Source: Halocaridina rubra
Taxonomy: Eukaryota > Arthropoda > Malacostraca > Decapoda > Atyidae
Reading direction: 5' to 3'
DNA length: 64,000 nucleotides
NCBI GenBank assembly: GCA_037179515.1
Contig: JAXCGZ010005667.1
Coordinates: forward strand, 246,001 to 310,000
A program made the translations under genes and the position numbers. Positions within the stretch are counted from its first letter, which is position 1. Each line of letters begins with the position of its first letter. Positions 32,980 to 44,948 of the stretch are shown piece by piece. A model generated the notes under the pieces. The model was given only the letters and a program-made list of their open reading frames with translations. It had not been told where the DNA came from and did not search any database.

Positions 32980-35893
32980 ATAAAGAGATAGATTGGATAA
33001 ATCTTGACCCACACAGTGGTGAGGACTCATTCGGGGCAAGATTCCTAGATTGCGTACAAGGGAATTTCCTACACCAACATGTAATGGAACCAACAAGGGC
33101 CAGGGGTGGGGATGAGCCATCACTACTTGATCTAGTGTTCACAGATAATGTGTTGGATATTGAAAAAATTGAGTATGAACCACCAATTGGAAAGAGTGAC
33201 CACTGTGTGTTGTTGATGGAGTACATCATTGAAGATATTCTTCCTGAGAGTATAGGCACTGAGGACATGAGGAGGAACTATCCGAAAGGAGATTACATAA
33301 AAATGAATGAGCTTTTTGCAGTTATTGACCGGAGAACCTTATTTTACAACAAATCTGTACAAGAAATGTATGACATCTTTTGTGAGAAATATGGGAAGAT
33401 AGTAGATTGCTGCATACCTGTCACCAAAGTAGGTGTAATTCATGCCAGAGAGAAATGGTTCGATAATGGGTGTAAAAGAGCTAAGGAGTGGAGAGACAAA
33501 TGCTGGAAAAGGTATAGGAGGTGAAAAAACATAAATGCCTGGCAAACCTACAAAAGAGCAAGAAATGACTGCCTAAGTAAAAGGAGAGAGGCAGATTATT
33601 TTTATTTTATTTTATTAATTTATTGCGCCAAGGCGTCAGACATTACATGAGTTCATACAAATAATGCTTCAAATGGATACAAAACCAAGAATTGAACATG
33701 GTTTACAGGGAGGTGTACATATTGATAAAACATTGCTGCATACTAACACACAACTCACAGTATGGCAGCACATAGTACATTATATGCAAAAGTAAAGCTC
33801 AGAGAAACGCAGAATGCACAAACAGAATTATACAGCAACATACAGAAAATATATGTATAATTCAATATAATTAATGGCCACCAAAGTGAGGATAACGAGC
33901 AAGAATAACATCAAGGTTGTCATCATTAAGTAAAAATGAGCAGATCTGTATTAAGTTCTGACCTCGTGGTAAAACATCTCTCACTGTGGGGCACTGAAGA
34001 CAATAGTGGTCAAGAGTGTTAGCATTAGGACGGTCGCATAATTTACAGGAGGTGTACTGTGGCATATCTAGAGTCTGGGAGACCTGCCATAAAGGCCGAT
34101 ACCCCATTCTGAGCCGAGCACTAACTACATTGTTTTTCCGCACCATTAACCCGCGTCTGCGATACTTGTAGTGAGAGAGACTATGAGAGGGACATCACCA
34201 AGAAGGCTAAAGAAAATCCCAAGCTTTTCCACAGTTTTATCAGAGGAAAACTGAAGGTAAAAGAACAGGTTTTAAGGCTAAAGAGAGCGGATGGAAGCAT
34301 CACTGAGATGGATGAAGAGATCTGAAAAGAATTGAACAAGGAGTTTCAGTCAGTATTTACAGTAGAAAATACCCCATCCCCTCAGATTGCAGTGATAGAA
34401 GCTCAAGGGCCGGTATTAGAGAACATCAACCTTACAGCCACAGAGGTATGCAAAGCGCTGATGGATTTAGATGTTCATAAAGCTACAGGTCCTGATGACA
34501 TATCCCCTCATGTGCTTAAAAAATGCACAAACACAATATCAGTGGCACTAAGTATCATATTTAAGGAGTCACTGGAGTCGGGGGAGATTCCAAGATGCTG
34601 GAAACAAGCAAATGTGATACCTATCTTCAAAAAGGGAAGGAGGGATATGGCTCTGAACTATAGATCAGTTTCCTTGACCAGCATAGTTTGCAAAGTTATG
34701 GAGAAACTACTAAGGAAACATATCTCTCTTCACTTGGAATCCTTCAACTTTTTGTCAGTGAGGCAACATGGCTTCAGAGAAGGTAGATCAACAGTAACAA
34801 ACTTATTAGAATTTTATGATGAGGTAAGCCAAATCTTACAGGAAAGAGAGGGCTGGGCAGATTGCATATTCCTAGACTTCCAGAAAGCGTTTGACACTGT
34901 TCCACATGGGAGACTTATTAGGAAGCTGCAATCAATGGCTAGTATAGGTGGAAATGTTTTGGAATGGATAAAAACTTACTTAGAAGGAAGGGAACAGAGG
35001 GTTAGAGTAAGACACTCAGTGTCTGAATGGAGAAGAGTTAGTAGTGGAGTTCCACAGGGTTCAGTTTTAGGGCCACTTTTTTTCCTTGTATATGTAAATG
35101 ACCTACCAGAGTGTGTAAATTCATTCATGAATATGTTTGCAGATGATGCAAAGATTGTGAAGAAAGTAAAAAACGAGAACAATGGTAGAGAACTTCAGGA
35201 GGATCTAAATAATCTGCATGAGTGGTCAGAAAAGTGGCTAATGAAATTCAATACTTCAAAATGTAAGGTAATGAGAATGGGTACAAGTGCAAGAAGGCCC
35301 AAGCTTGACTACTCGGTGGCTGGAGTACAACTTCAAGAGACAGAAAATGAGAGAGATCTAGGAGTAAACATACTGGCAGATTTGTCTCTAGAAATACATA
35401 TAAATGGCATAGTAAGGGCAGCATATGCATTCTTATCAAATGTAAGGGTAGCCTTCAGGCACATGGACAAGGAAATGTTCAGAAATATTTATGTAACCTA
35501 TGTGAGGCCAAAACTCGAATATGCAGCCCCCTTTTGGAATCCGCACTTGAAAAAGTTCAAAGACATGCCACGAAACTGGTGCCAGAAGTACGCAATCTCA
35601 GTTATGATGAGAGGCTGAGGGAATTAGACTTACCATCACTCGAAGATAGAAGAGTGAGGGGGGATATGGTGACAGTCTTTAAATTCCTTCATGGTTATGA
35701 TAGAGTGGATAGGGATCGATATTTTGATATGGCTGGCTCTAGAACTAGAGGTCATAGTTTGAAGCTTCGTAAGTAAACTTCTTTGCAGGATGTAAGGAAA
35801 TAGTTTTTCAGTGTAAGAGTAGTTGATAATTGGAATTCGCTAAGCGAGGAGGTAGTTAATGCTATCTCAATCCATAGTTTTAAGGACAGGTAT
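32977..35893 (+). pseudogene. LINE-A ORF2 (copy A2), broken
   Basis: Endonuclease C-terminal half at 33000-33250, linker to 33595, then interruption by another LINE. It resumes at 34172 and reads as a 428-codon frame (34332-35618) with the full reverse transcriptase, including FADDAKIV near 35140. A 22-bp deletion near 35550 between two CTTGAAAAAG direct repeats shifts the frame, and the rest continues at 35534-35776. Further lesions: TGA at 33522, TGA at 34323 (a Cys codon in A1), and stops near 35774 and 35800. Close to A1 in sequence, so it is recent. Confidence 0.88.
33596..34171 (-). mobile_element. Truncated LINE of another family (LINE-D), antisense insertion
   Basis: It interrupts LINE-A ORF2 at a codon run for REAERDYE. 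On the minus strand it encodes the C-terminal end of a non-LTR polymerase (34146-33871), with ARLRMGYRPLWQ and a zinc-finger-like CKLCDRPNANTLDHYCLQC. It then has a 3' untranslated region and an A/T-rich (AAATA)n tail at the left. Such a Cys-His module at the end of ORF2 is typical of RNase H-carrying LINEs of the I/jockey type. No clear target duplication is visible (one to two bases at most). Confidence 0.78.
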
Positions 35894-36000
35894 GATAAGT
35901 ATCACTAAGTATAAAATGGAAGCGATCAGGAGACGGGAAGATACGAGCTTTGGGCTCTTTCCCGTAAACACAATTAGGTAATCACAATTAGGTAATCACT

Positions 36001-36290
36001 TTGGATCTTTATTTTTAAATCTTCCTCTCCAGTTCAAATCTAAAGTGTCTGTTCTTGCCTCTATCCATAATTTAGTTTTAATTATATTATCAAACCAACC
36101 AATTATTTCTATATCTTATATATTCTCAAAGTTTCCTTATTTGCCATTTCCGACTTCCATATTTCAGCATCAACTTTTCTTACTTTTTCTTTATATTTAG
36201 CAATGGATGCATTTTGTATTTCTAGAAGATTGACATTTAGTATTTCCATATGTCTTTTTATTTTCATAATTAATTTTGTTTCCTGCTCTA
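36001..36290. other. Spacer between LINE-A copies A2 and B
   Basis: 290 bp of AT-rich sequence without coding signal or recognised repeat. It is the only non-LINE DNA between 28.0 and 42.1 kb. Confidence 0.5.
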
Positions 36291-36310
36291 GTGTGATTAC
36301 CTAATTGTGT

Positions 36311-36727
36311 TTACGGGAAAGAGCCCAAAGCTCGTATCTTCTCGTCTCCAGTAGAACCTATATGACTTTCTTCATAAACTTCAAGCCTATTCTGGTTCCT
36401 TGGTGGGTTATATACAACAGTTACTATAATGCTCTCTGACCCAGTATTTATGCGAGCAACAAGAAACTCTTTGAACTCATTTTCTATAGCCAAGTTTATT
36501 TCTTCAACTTGAATCCTTTCACTTATGAGCAGTGCTATCCCTCCACTAGTCCTCTCATATCTTTCAACCTTTAATATTCTGAAGCCCTTAGGAAAAACTG
36601 TGACGCTATTTATGTCCTCACTCAACTTAGTCTCTGTAATTGCTACTATATCTGCCTTACTGTTGTGAATCCTATCTTTTAATTCTACTGCCTTACCAAC
36701 TAATCCATCAACATTTTTGTATAACAA
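36311..36727 (-). pseudogene. LINE-A ORF2 (copy B), N-terminal endonuclease fragment fused to 3' end
   Basis: 138 codons. The first ~125 match the endonuclease start (DGLVGKAVELKDRI, ADIVAITETKLSED, VVYNPPRNQNRL). The last ~14 residues come from the 3' untranslated region after the internal deletion. The reverse transcriptase is absent. Confidence 0.85.
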
Positions 36728-36729
36728 TC

Positions 36730-37808
36730 TTAATGAGGCTCCTTCCCCTGATCTTCTGTGATTATCTTCTTTATCTCCCCTTTGTCTGGAAGAACTCTGA
36801 AATGAAAATTTTTCTTCTCTTCTTCATTTCTTTCTTCATTTGATCTTGTAGCCTCTTGCAACAAGTTTTTGATCTTTCCCATCTCTTCCTGTGTTCTGCA
36901 TCGTCTAATGAACACTTCTTTGAATTCTTGAAGGTCTTTTAGACTTATATTTCTCAACAATATATCCCTACATGTTTTCCCTCTCTCATAGGTTACTTTT
37001 GTTGGTCTCGGCTTTCCTTCCCTCGTATATTTGCCTAGTTGGTGAATGTTTGCAATATCCTCAGGACCAGAAGCTACTCCAAGCTTTCTTATCAGGTTTA
37101 CAACACTAACTTTATTTTCTTCAAGTCTCCCCTGCCTTGTTGGCTCTTGGGATTCGCTTATGCCTGAGATTACCACTGTCTTCTCTTTATCAAGGGCCTG
37201 CTTAATCATTGGATTTGCCCTTTCCATCGCAACATCTTTCATTTTTTCTATTACTTTCTTTATAGTCATCTGTTTGTATGTTTTCCAGTGCCACCACCTT
37301 TACAGCCTCATTTACTGCCACATTCCCCTTTAGTGCCTCAGCAAAGGAAGTTTTCATGGCATCATGTTCCATATTCAACTCCTGCAACTCTTTTCTAAAC
37401 TGTTCAATGTTTTCCTTAATTTGGACATTCCAAGCTGCAATCTCGTCTCTCTTAGAAGAGAGCAGTGAACTAACATCTAATTCATTTAGGTTGTCATTCA
37501 GCTGTTTGTTTTTAGCTTCTTGTTTAGAAATTCTGGTTTCTAGTTCACTCTTTTCCCCTTCCAGTTTTTTGTTTTTGTTTTTCTAGTTCCTTTCTCTCCT
37601 GCCCTTGTGATTTATTTGCTTCCTCCAGAAGTCTTATCACCTCTTCGAGTGTTTCATCCTCTTTCATTTCTCTATCCATATTCCGAATTTTATCATCAAG
37701 GCTTATAACCATTGCCTCTAAATCCTTGATTTTCTGTTTAAGTCTCCTAATATCTATCCCTCTTCCTGACCCATGGGTGGGAGAGGTTTGGGACAGACAT
37801 GGCCTCAT
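36730..37808 (-). pseudogene. LINE-A ORF1 (copy B), frameshifted
   Basis: Three pieces in order. The N-terminal coiled coil (37808-37545) starts MRPCLSQTSPTHG. A middle piece (37387-37202) contains MKTSFAEALKGNVAV. The RRM-like and basic C-terminal part (37269-36730) ends in EDQGKEPH. Compared with A1 there are at least two frameshifts, one of them in an A-rich stretch near 37550. No product expected. Confidence 0.85.
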
Positions 37809-38717
37809 TTTTATGTTTTCCCTTTCACAGAATATAGAAAGAAGAAGAGAAAGAAAAAAAAACAGAGAGAAAAACTTTTATTTAAGCTTCACACAGAATT
37901 TTTATATCTTCATATAAGTGCTATTTAGTGACTCAGTTTATTTTTTTCTGGTAACACACATCTTAACTTAAAAATTTGACTATGGTAATTTGAGGATAAA
38001 AAGAACAAAAGAGCAAAAGTCAAACTGCAGGAAAATTCGAATTTGTATATGAGGAGATACCCACCTGTTTCTGCTATATATTCTTCTTTAACTGATAAAC
38101 TCACTTGCTAACCAAGATATGTTATCACAGGATCAGACTTTACATTTAACTCAATATATATGCAAAATAAAAAAATAGTAAAAGAGAGAGCTAAAAGAAA
38201 AGAAAAGAAATTGAAGAAAATAAGACAGCTGTGCTACTTCGCAACTTAACTCGGTATTGTTGACAGGTGTATTTTTGGTATTTATTTAATTATTCAATTA
38301 TTTCGTGTAACAAACTAACTGAAAAGTTAATATAAATGGGAAGGATACTGATTTTAACAATATATGGAACCACAGGATCAGGTAAACAGTTTAAGAGCTT
38401 TCCCCAGTTTAGACAAAAAATTAAGTAATGTGATGTGATGGCTTCACCTCTGGCAACTCTTCTAAATTTCCTTCAAGGCAAAACAGGACAGCTTCTTCTA
38501 TTTCCCCTCACGAAAATGTTCTCAATTTTTTCCTTTAATATTTTGACAGTCTCGTCATACAACATATATAAGTTGTTTACTCACAATACTCTGCAGGATT
38601 TCTTATTTAAGGAATTTATGGTAAAGTTTTCCACTAAGCACTTAGTCACTCAAAAACACAAGGAAAAATTTAAGAGATACTGGGATGTGTGTACTGTGTG
38701 TGCACGTGTTGTGTGTG

Positions 38718-39046
38718 ATTACCTAATTGATTACCTAACTGTGTTTACGGGAAAGAGCCCAAAGCTCGTATCTTCCCGTCTCCTGATCGGTTCCATTTTA
38801 TACTTAGTGATACTTATTATACCTGTCCTTAAAACTATGGATTGAGATAGCATTAACTACCTCCTCGCTTTGCCAATTCCTTACACTGAAAAAGTATTTC
38901 CTTACATCCTGCAAAGAAGTTTTCTTACGAAGCTTCAAACTATGACCTCTAGTTCTAGAGCCAGCCATATCAAAATATCGATCCCTATCCACTCTATCAT
39001 AACCATGAAGGAATTTAAAGACTGTCAACATATCCCCCCTCACTCT
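38718..39046 (-). mobile_element. LINE-A copy C, 5'-truncated 3' fragment
   Basis: The tail at 38718-38745 abuts the 5' end of copy B. Coding remnants (MVTVFKFLHGYDRVDRD-type C-terminal end of ORF2, 39043-38804) run to 39046. There they meet copy D head-to-head with no spacer. Confidence 0.85.
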
Positions 39047-42000
39047 TCACAGAACACAGGAAGAGATGGGAAAGATCAAAAACTTGTTGCAAGAGGCAAG
39101 AAGGTTAAATGAGGAAAAAATGAAGAAGAGAAGAAAAATTTTAATTTCAGAGTTCTTCCAGACAAAGGGGAGATAAAGAAGATAATGATAGAAGATCAGG
39201 GGATGGGGCCTCATTAAGATTGTTATACACAAATGCTGATGGATTAGTTGGTAAGGCAGTGGAATTAAAAGATAGGATTCACAACAATAAGGCAGATATA
39301 GTAGCAATTGCAGAGACTAAGTTGAGTGAGGACATAAACAGTGTCAAAGTTTTTCCTAAGGGCTTCAGAATACTAAGGGTTGAACGATCTGAGAGGACTG
39401 GTGGAGGGATAGCACTGCTCATAAGTAAAAGGATTCAAGTTGAAGAAATAAACTTGGCTATAGAAAGTGAGTTCAAGGAATTTCTTGTTGCTCGCATAAA
39501 TACTGGGTCAGAGAGCATTATAATAACTGTTGTATATAACCCACCAAGGAACCAGAATAGGCTTGAAGTTTATGAGGAAAGTCATATAGGTACTATTGAA
39601 GTCATAAACTCATGTTAACATGGCACGGGAGAGAAAATGTAGGATTTTGATTATGGGAGATTTTAATCATAAAGAGATAGATTGGATAAATCTTGACCCA
39701 CACAGTGGTGAGGACTCATTTGAGGCAAGACTCCTAGATTGTGTACAAGGGAATTTCCCACACCAACATGTAATGGAACCAACGAGGGCCAGGGGTGGGG
39801 ATGAGCCATCACTACTTGATCTAGTATTCACAGATAATGTGTTGGATATTGAAAAAATTGAGTATGAACCACCAATTGGAAAGAGTGACCACTGTGTGTT
39901 GTTGATGGAGTATATCATTGAAGATATTCTGCCTGAGAGTAGAGGCACTGAGGACATGAGGAGGAACTATCGGAAAGGAGATTACATCAAAATGAATGAG
40001 TTTTTTGCAGTTATTGACTGGAGAACCTTATTTTACAACAAATCTGTACAAGAAATGTATGACATCTTTTGTGAGAAATATGGGAAGATAGTAGATTGCT
40101 GCATACCTGTCACCAAAGTAGGTGTCATTCATGCCAGAGAGAAATGGTTCAATAATGAGTGTAAAAGTGCTAAGGAGTGGAGAGAAAAATGCTGGTAAAG
40201 TATAGGAGGAGAAAAAACATAAATGCATGGCAAACCTACAAAAGAGCAAGAAATGACTACCTAAGTAAAAAGAGAGAGACAGAGAGAGACTATGAGAGGG
40301 ACATCACCAGGAAGGCTAAAGAAAATCCCAAGCTTTTCCACAGCTTTATCAGAGGAAAACTGAAGGTAAAAGAACAGGTTTTAAGGCTAAAGAGAGCGGA
40401 TGGAGGCTACACTGAGACGGATGAAGAGATCTGCAAAGAATTGAACAAGGAGTTTCAGTCAGTATTTACAGTAGAAAATATCCCACCCCCTCAGATTGCA
40501 GAGATAGAAGCTCAAGGGCCGGTATTAGAGAACATTAATCTTACAGCCACAGAGTTATGCAAAGCGCTGATGGATTTAGATGTTCATAAAGCTACAGGTC
40601 CTGATAACATATCCCCTCATGTGCTTAAAAAATGCACAAACTCAATATCAGTGGCACTAAGTATCATATTTAAAAAGTCACTGGAGTCAGGGGAGATTCC
40701 AAGATGCTGGAAACAAGCAAATGTGATACCTATCTTTAAAAAGGGAAGGATTGATACGGCTCTGAACTATAGACCAGTTTCCTTGACCAGCATAGTTTGC
40801 AAAGTTATGGAGAAACTACTAAGAAAACATATCTCTCTTCACTTGGAATCCTTCAACTTTTTGTCAGTGAGGCAACATGGCTTCAGAGAATGTAGATCAA
40901 CAGTACCAAACTTATTAGAATTTTAAGATGAGGTAAGCCAAATCTTACAGAAAAGAGAGGGCTGGGCAGATTGCATATTCCTAGACTTCTAGAAAGCGTT
41001 TGACACTGTTCCACATGGGGGACTTATTAGGAAGCTGCAAGCAATGGCTAAAATAGGTGGAAATGTTTTGGAATGGATAAAATTTTACTTAGAAGGAAGG
41101 GAACAGAGGGTTAGAGTAAGACACTCAGTGTCTGAATGGAGAAGAGTTAGTAGTGGAGTTCCACAGGGTTCAGTTTTAGGGCCAATTTTGTTCCTTGTAT
41201 ATGTAAATGACCTACCAGAGTCTGTAAATTCATTCATGAATATGTTTGCAGATGATGCAAAGATTTTAAAGAAAGTAAAAAATGTGAACAATGGTAGAGA
41301 ACTTGAGGAGGATCTAAATAGTCTGCATGAGAGGTCAGAAAAGTGGCTAATGAAATTCAATACTTCAAAATGTAAGGTAATGAGAATGGGTACAAGTGCA
41401 AGAAGGCCCAAACTTAACTACTCGGTGGCTGGAGTACAACTTCAAGAGACAGAAAATGAGAGAGATCTAGGAGTAAACATACTGGCAGATTTGCCTCCAG
41501 AAATACATATAAATGGCATAGTAAGGGCAGCATATGCATTCTTATCAAATGTAAGGGTAGCCCTCAGGCACATGGACAAGGAAATGTTCAGAAATATATA
41601 TGTAACCTATGTGAGGCCAAAACTCGAATATGCAGCCCCCTTTTGGAATCCACACTTGAAAAAGCACATAGCTAAGCTTGAAAAAATTCAAAGATATACC
41701 ACGAAACTGGTGCCAGAAGTACGCAATCTCAGTTATGATGAGAGGCTGAGGGAATTTGACTTACCATCACTCGAAGATAGAAGATTGAGGGAAGATATGG
41801 TGACAGTCTTTAAATTCCTTCATGGTTATGATAGAGTGGATAGGGATTGATATTTTGATATGACAGGCTCTAGAACTAGAGGTCATAGTTTGAAGCTTCG
41901 TAAGAAAACTTCTTTGCAGGATGTAAGATAATACTTTTTCAGTGTAAGAGTAGTTGATAATTGGAACTGGTTAAGCGAGGAGGTAGTTAATGCTATCTCA

Positions 42001-42118
42001 ATCCATAGTTTTAAGGACAGCTATGATAAGTATCACTACATATAAAATGGAACCGATCAGGAGACGGAAAGATACGAGCTTTGGGCTCTTTTCCGTAAAC
42101 ACAATTAGGTAAATACAA
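39047..42118 (+). mobile_element. LINE-A copy D, 5'-truncated
   Basis: Starts inside the end of ORF1 (ACAGAACACAGGAAGAGATG) and runs through ORF2 to the tail at 42100-42130 (AATTAGGTAAATAC variant). Confidence 0.9.
39220..42032 (+). pseudogene. LINE-A ORF2 (copy D), multiple lesions
   Basis: Endonuclease 39220-40198, broken near 39615 by loss of two bases. GDFNHKEIDW and KSDHCVLL are present. The linker continues at 40177-40926. The reverse transcriptase continues at 41044-41850, with SGVPQGSVLGP and MFADDAKIL. Stops replace a Tyr codon (about 40924) and a Gln codon (about 40991) of the sister copies, and another stop lies near 41848. The catalytic residues themselves are unchanged. Confidence 0.88.
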
Positions 42119-42130
42119 TTAGGTAAATAC

Positions 42131-43000
42131 TACATTGTGTGTCTGCTGTCATATGTCGCTGTTGCATTTGACTGAATGGGTATTGGTGTCGAGGATGAAC
42201 ATGCTGTTAAAATTTGTACTGTTGGTGAGAATATCTGTTATTGAGAATCTTCAATATTAATGCTTACTCTATTCTCAACAGTGATGTAATAGATATATTG
42301 AAAAAATCATGACTCTTAAGGAGAGGTGGCCTGTTCTTTTTCATAAAGAGAATGGTTTAGGCCAGGGATGTCCACATCATAGGTGACCACCCGATGAGAA
42401 ATGATAATCACTACTTAATATAAAGAGTTACCACACCATACAACATTTCTTATAATGATGGAAAATACGCACATATTAGTTTGGGGAATAGTACCAAACC
42501 TAACCACTGTAGTGTACGATACTTTTCATCCAATAAAAGAAATGGTGACTTACCTATGTCTCGAAGATACTTGCTGAATATCTTGAACCTGGATGTTCAA
42601 CATCTTATAAAAACATCATAGACTCAAACAAAGGCCACTGACAGTTTGTGGATTCTTTCTTCCCAGCTGAGACGCTCTTCACTATTCTGCTTTTCTTCGC
42701 TTCATTCCTAAATGTTATCTGCAGGTTTGCGAATTTGGTGGGGACATTGTCTGGATAAATAATAATGATCAATAGCTGTGCTCAAGTTTCTTTAAGTGGA
42801 CTGAATAGGCAATAGTGAGCAGATTTAAGAATATCAGGTTTAATATTAAGTATATGAGAATATAACTATTGTTTGATCTCATTCTTCTCCGTTTTTCAGT
42901 ATCCCTTCCCAGCATATTTTATTGGCTAAATTGATAAGGAATATCATACACCAAGGTAAACAGACCACCGTGTAGCTATTTAACAGATAATTAAACATAC
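42131..43000. other. Unique-looking spacer
   Basis: No recognised element, no coding frame of note. Confidence 0.45.
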
Positions 43001-43235
43001 TGACACTCCCCAACTTAAGAACAAGTTAGGTTCCAGAAGTCTGTTATTAAGTAGAATTGTTCGTAAGTTGTGCTTAGGGAAAAAAATACTGTGCAGTACA
43101 TACATATGCTGTACTGTACAGTACTTAGGCTAAAGACACTTAACTACTACATAAAACAAAATATATAGTATTAATACATTTTAATATGTACATATATTGA
43201 TATTTTGTATGTACAGTACTGTATATATATTGGTG
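43001..43235. mobile_element. Short MITE (family M), partial
   Basis: TACTGACACTCCCCAACTTA onward matches the reverse complement of the MITE at 46973-47299, including ggttccagaagtctgtt and acttaactac. The right end is not matched past about 43200, so this copy is incomplete or diverged. Confidence 0.7.
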
Positions 43236-43861
43236 AAGCACAAAAGAGGACTGCAATTATTACACAAGTTTCCAGGACCCTTTGTTTCTGATATCCTCAA
43301 TGAAGAGAGTGATAGAAAGATTATTCTCGCAAAGAGTTAACAACTTTCTTCTCCAGAAATGTCTTCAACAATGATGTACCTTTTGCCTTGGAATATGCAC
43401 TGAAGACACTTTTCCAGAAAAGTGTCTTCAGCAAAGTTTGTTTTGTATTTGGTGTGCCACATTAATGCTTCACCAACTTACGAAATATATAGAGATTTCT
43501 TCACTACGATTTAATTTTGTTAAACCTTGGAAAAGCATCAAGGCATAGCAAGTACCTGTACAGAACAATCTTTGCTGAAGACACTTTTCTTGGAAAAGAT
43601 TCTTGGACCTCTGGATGTGGAACTTCCTTGTCTTCATCTGTTTTCATGAGTTTTGTTTCCATCAAGGAATACAATGGGTAGGTTTTTCGTTCGTAACTCA
43701 GTTGTGTGTAAGTATTATCAGAACATTGTTCCTACTTTTTTTTTTTAGATTGTTAAAATTGTGCAGAATTCGACAGAGCATTGAGTACCCTGAATTTTTT
43801 TTTCAACTGATCTGTTACAAAGAGGGGAACATAATTTATGAGGGCAATATAAAATGCATGT
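43236..43861. other. Spacer without recognised features
   Basis: Contains several internal near-repeats of gaagacacttttc (43390-43590). No gene recognised. Confidence 0.4.
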
Positions 43862-44291
43862 GATTACCTAATTGTGATTACCTAATTGTGTTTACGGGAA
43901 AGAGCCCAAAGCTCGTATCTTCCCGTCTCCTGATCGGTTCCATTTTATACTTAGTGATACTTATCATACCTGTCCTTAAAACTATGGATTTAGATAGCAT
44001 TAACTACCTCCTCGCTTAGCGAATTCCAATTTTCAACTACTCTTACACTGAAAAAGTATTTCCTTACATCCTGCAAAGAAGTTTTCTTACGAAGCTTCAA
44101 ACTATGACCTCTAGTTCTAGAGCCTGTCATATCAAAATATCGATCCCTATCCACTCTATCATAACCATGAAGGAATTTAAAGACTGTCACCATATTCCCC
44201 CTCACTCTTCTAGCTTCGAGTGATGGTAAGTCTAATTCCCTCAGCCTCTCATCATAACTGAGATTGCGTATTTCTGGCACCAGTTTCGTGG
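43862..44291 (-). mobile_element. LINE-A copy H, 3' fragment
   Basis: Two tail repeats at 43862-43890, then the 3' end and the last ~100 codons of ORF2 on the minus strand (44280-43990: EIRNLSYDERLRELDLP, FKFLHGYDRVDRDRYFD). The 5' truncation lies near 44291. Confidence 0.9.
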
Positions 44292-44948
44292 CAAGTTTGG
44301 TGGCATTGTAGCATATGACATGCCTGCATGTGCTTCTTTATTAAAGTCTACTTCAAAGGAAAATTTGGCTAATATTTAGAAGAAATAAGTGGTGAGTTTC
44401 GTATTAACATTACCAGTGCATGACATATAAGTACCTTTCCATTGGCACTAGGATAAAAAAAAGTTTACATGAGGATAGGTTGCAGTAAGTTAGAATAGGT
44501 TAGGTTTGGTATGGAAACAAACTCACACAGTGTGGACCTCTTCTGCTAAATAATCTTTAAGATTTGTATGCTTTTATTAGATGATCTAGGCCTACTGGAA
44601 TGTGTATAATCACACCAAGCTGTCTGTCTTTAAAATTTTTCTTTCTACCAATTGCTACTTCTCGCTAGTAAATGTTCTCCACATTGAAAGTCACTGTAGA
44701 CTTCTGTATCATTCTTTTTCTCCCTTGCTTTAGCAATACTGGTTTATTAGTACAGTATTTTTACTGGCAAAGTGATACTTTATGTTAGCAACACCATTAT
44801 GTTAGTTTTATAATATCATTTAATATATTCGTCCTCAAAAAATTACTGCACCAGTCCTGGGTACAAAAAGCATACCCATCTATATAGATACCACATACCA
44901 ATAGAATACTTACTACATGTCCTATTATATTTGGTACTCCAGTAGATC
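44292..44948. other. Spacer without recognised features
   Basis: No coding frame or repeat identified. Confidence 0.4.

Larger units (their letters stand above)
32977..36000 (+). mobile_element. LINE-A copy A2, 5'-truncated, joined directly to the tail of A1
   Basis: Begins mid-endonuclease (HKEIDWINLD) immediately after the A1 tail, with no intervening DNA. It carries an antisense LINE insertion (33596-34171) and ends with the same 14-mer tail at 35970-36000. Confidence 0.9.
36291..38717 (-). mobile_element. LINE-A copy B, internally deleted
   Basis: Minus-strand copy with the 5' untranslated region (38717-37810), a broken ORF1 and the first ~110 codons of ORF2. It then jumps straight to the 3' end: around 36345-36355 the endonuclease sequence EVYEESHIGS is fused to GATACGAGCTTTGGGCTC and the tail. 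About 2.4 kb of ORF2 is missing. Its 5' end abuts the tail of copy C. Confidence 0.88.

Noticed and set aside
38718..42118. Twin-priming inversion of one LINE-A copy
   Set aside because: The inverted parts overlap in the family map and both have 3' tails, so two templates are needed.
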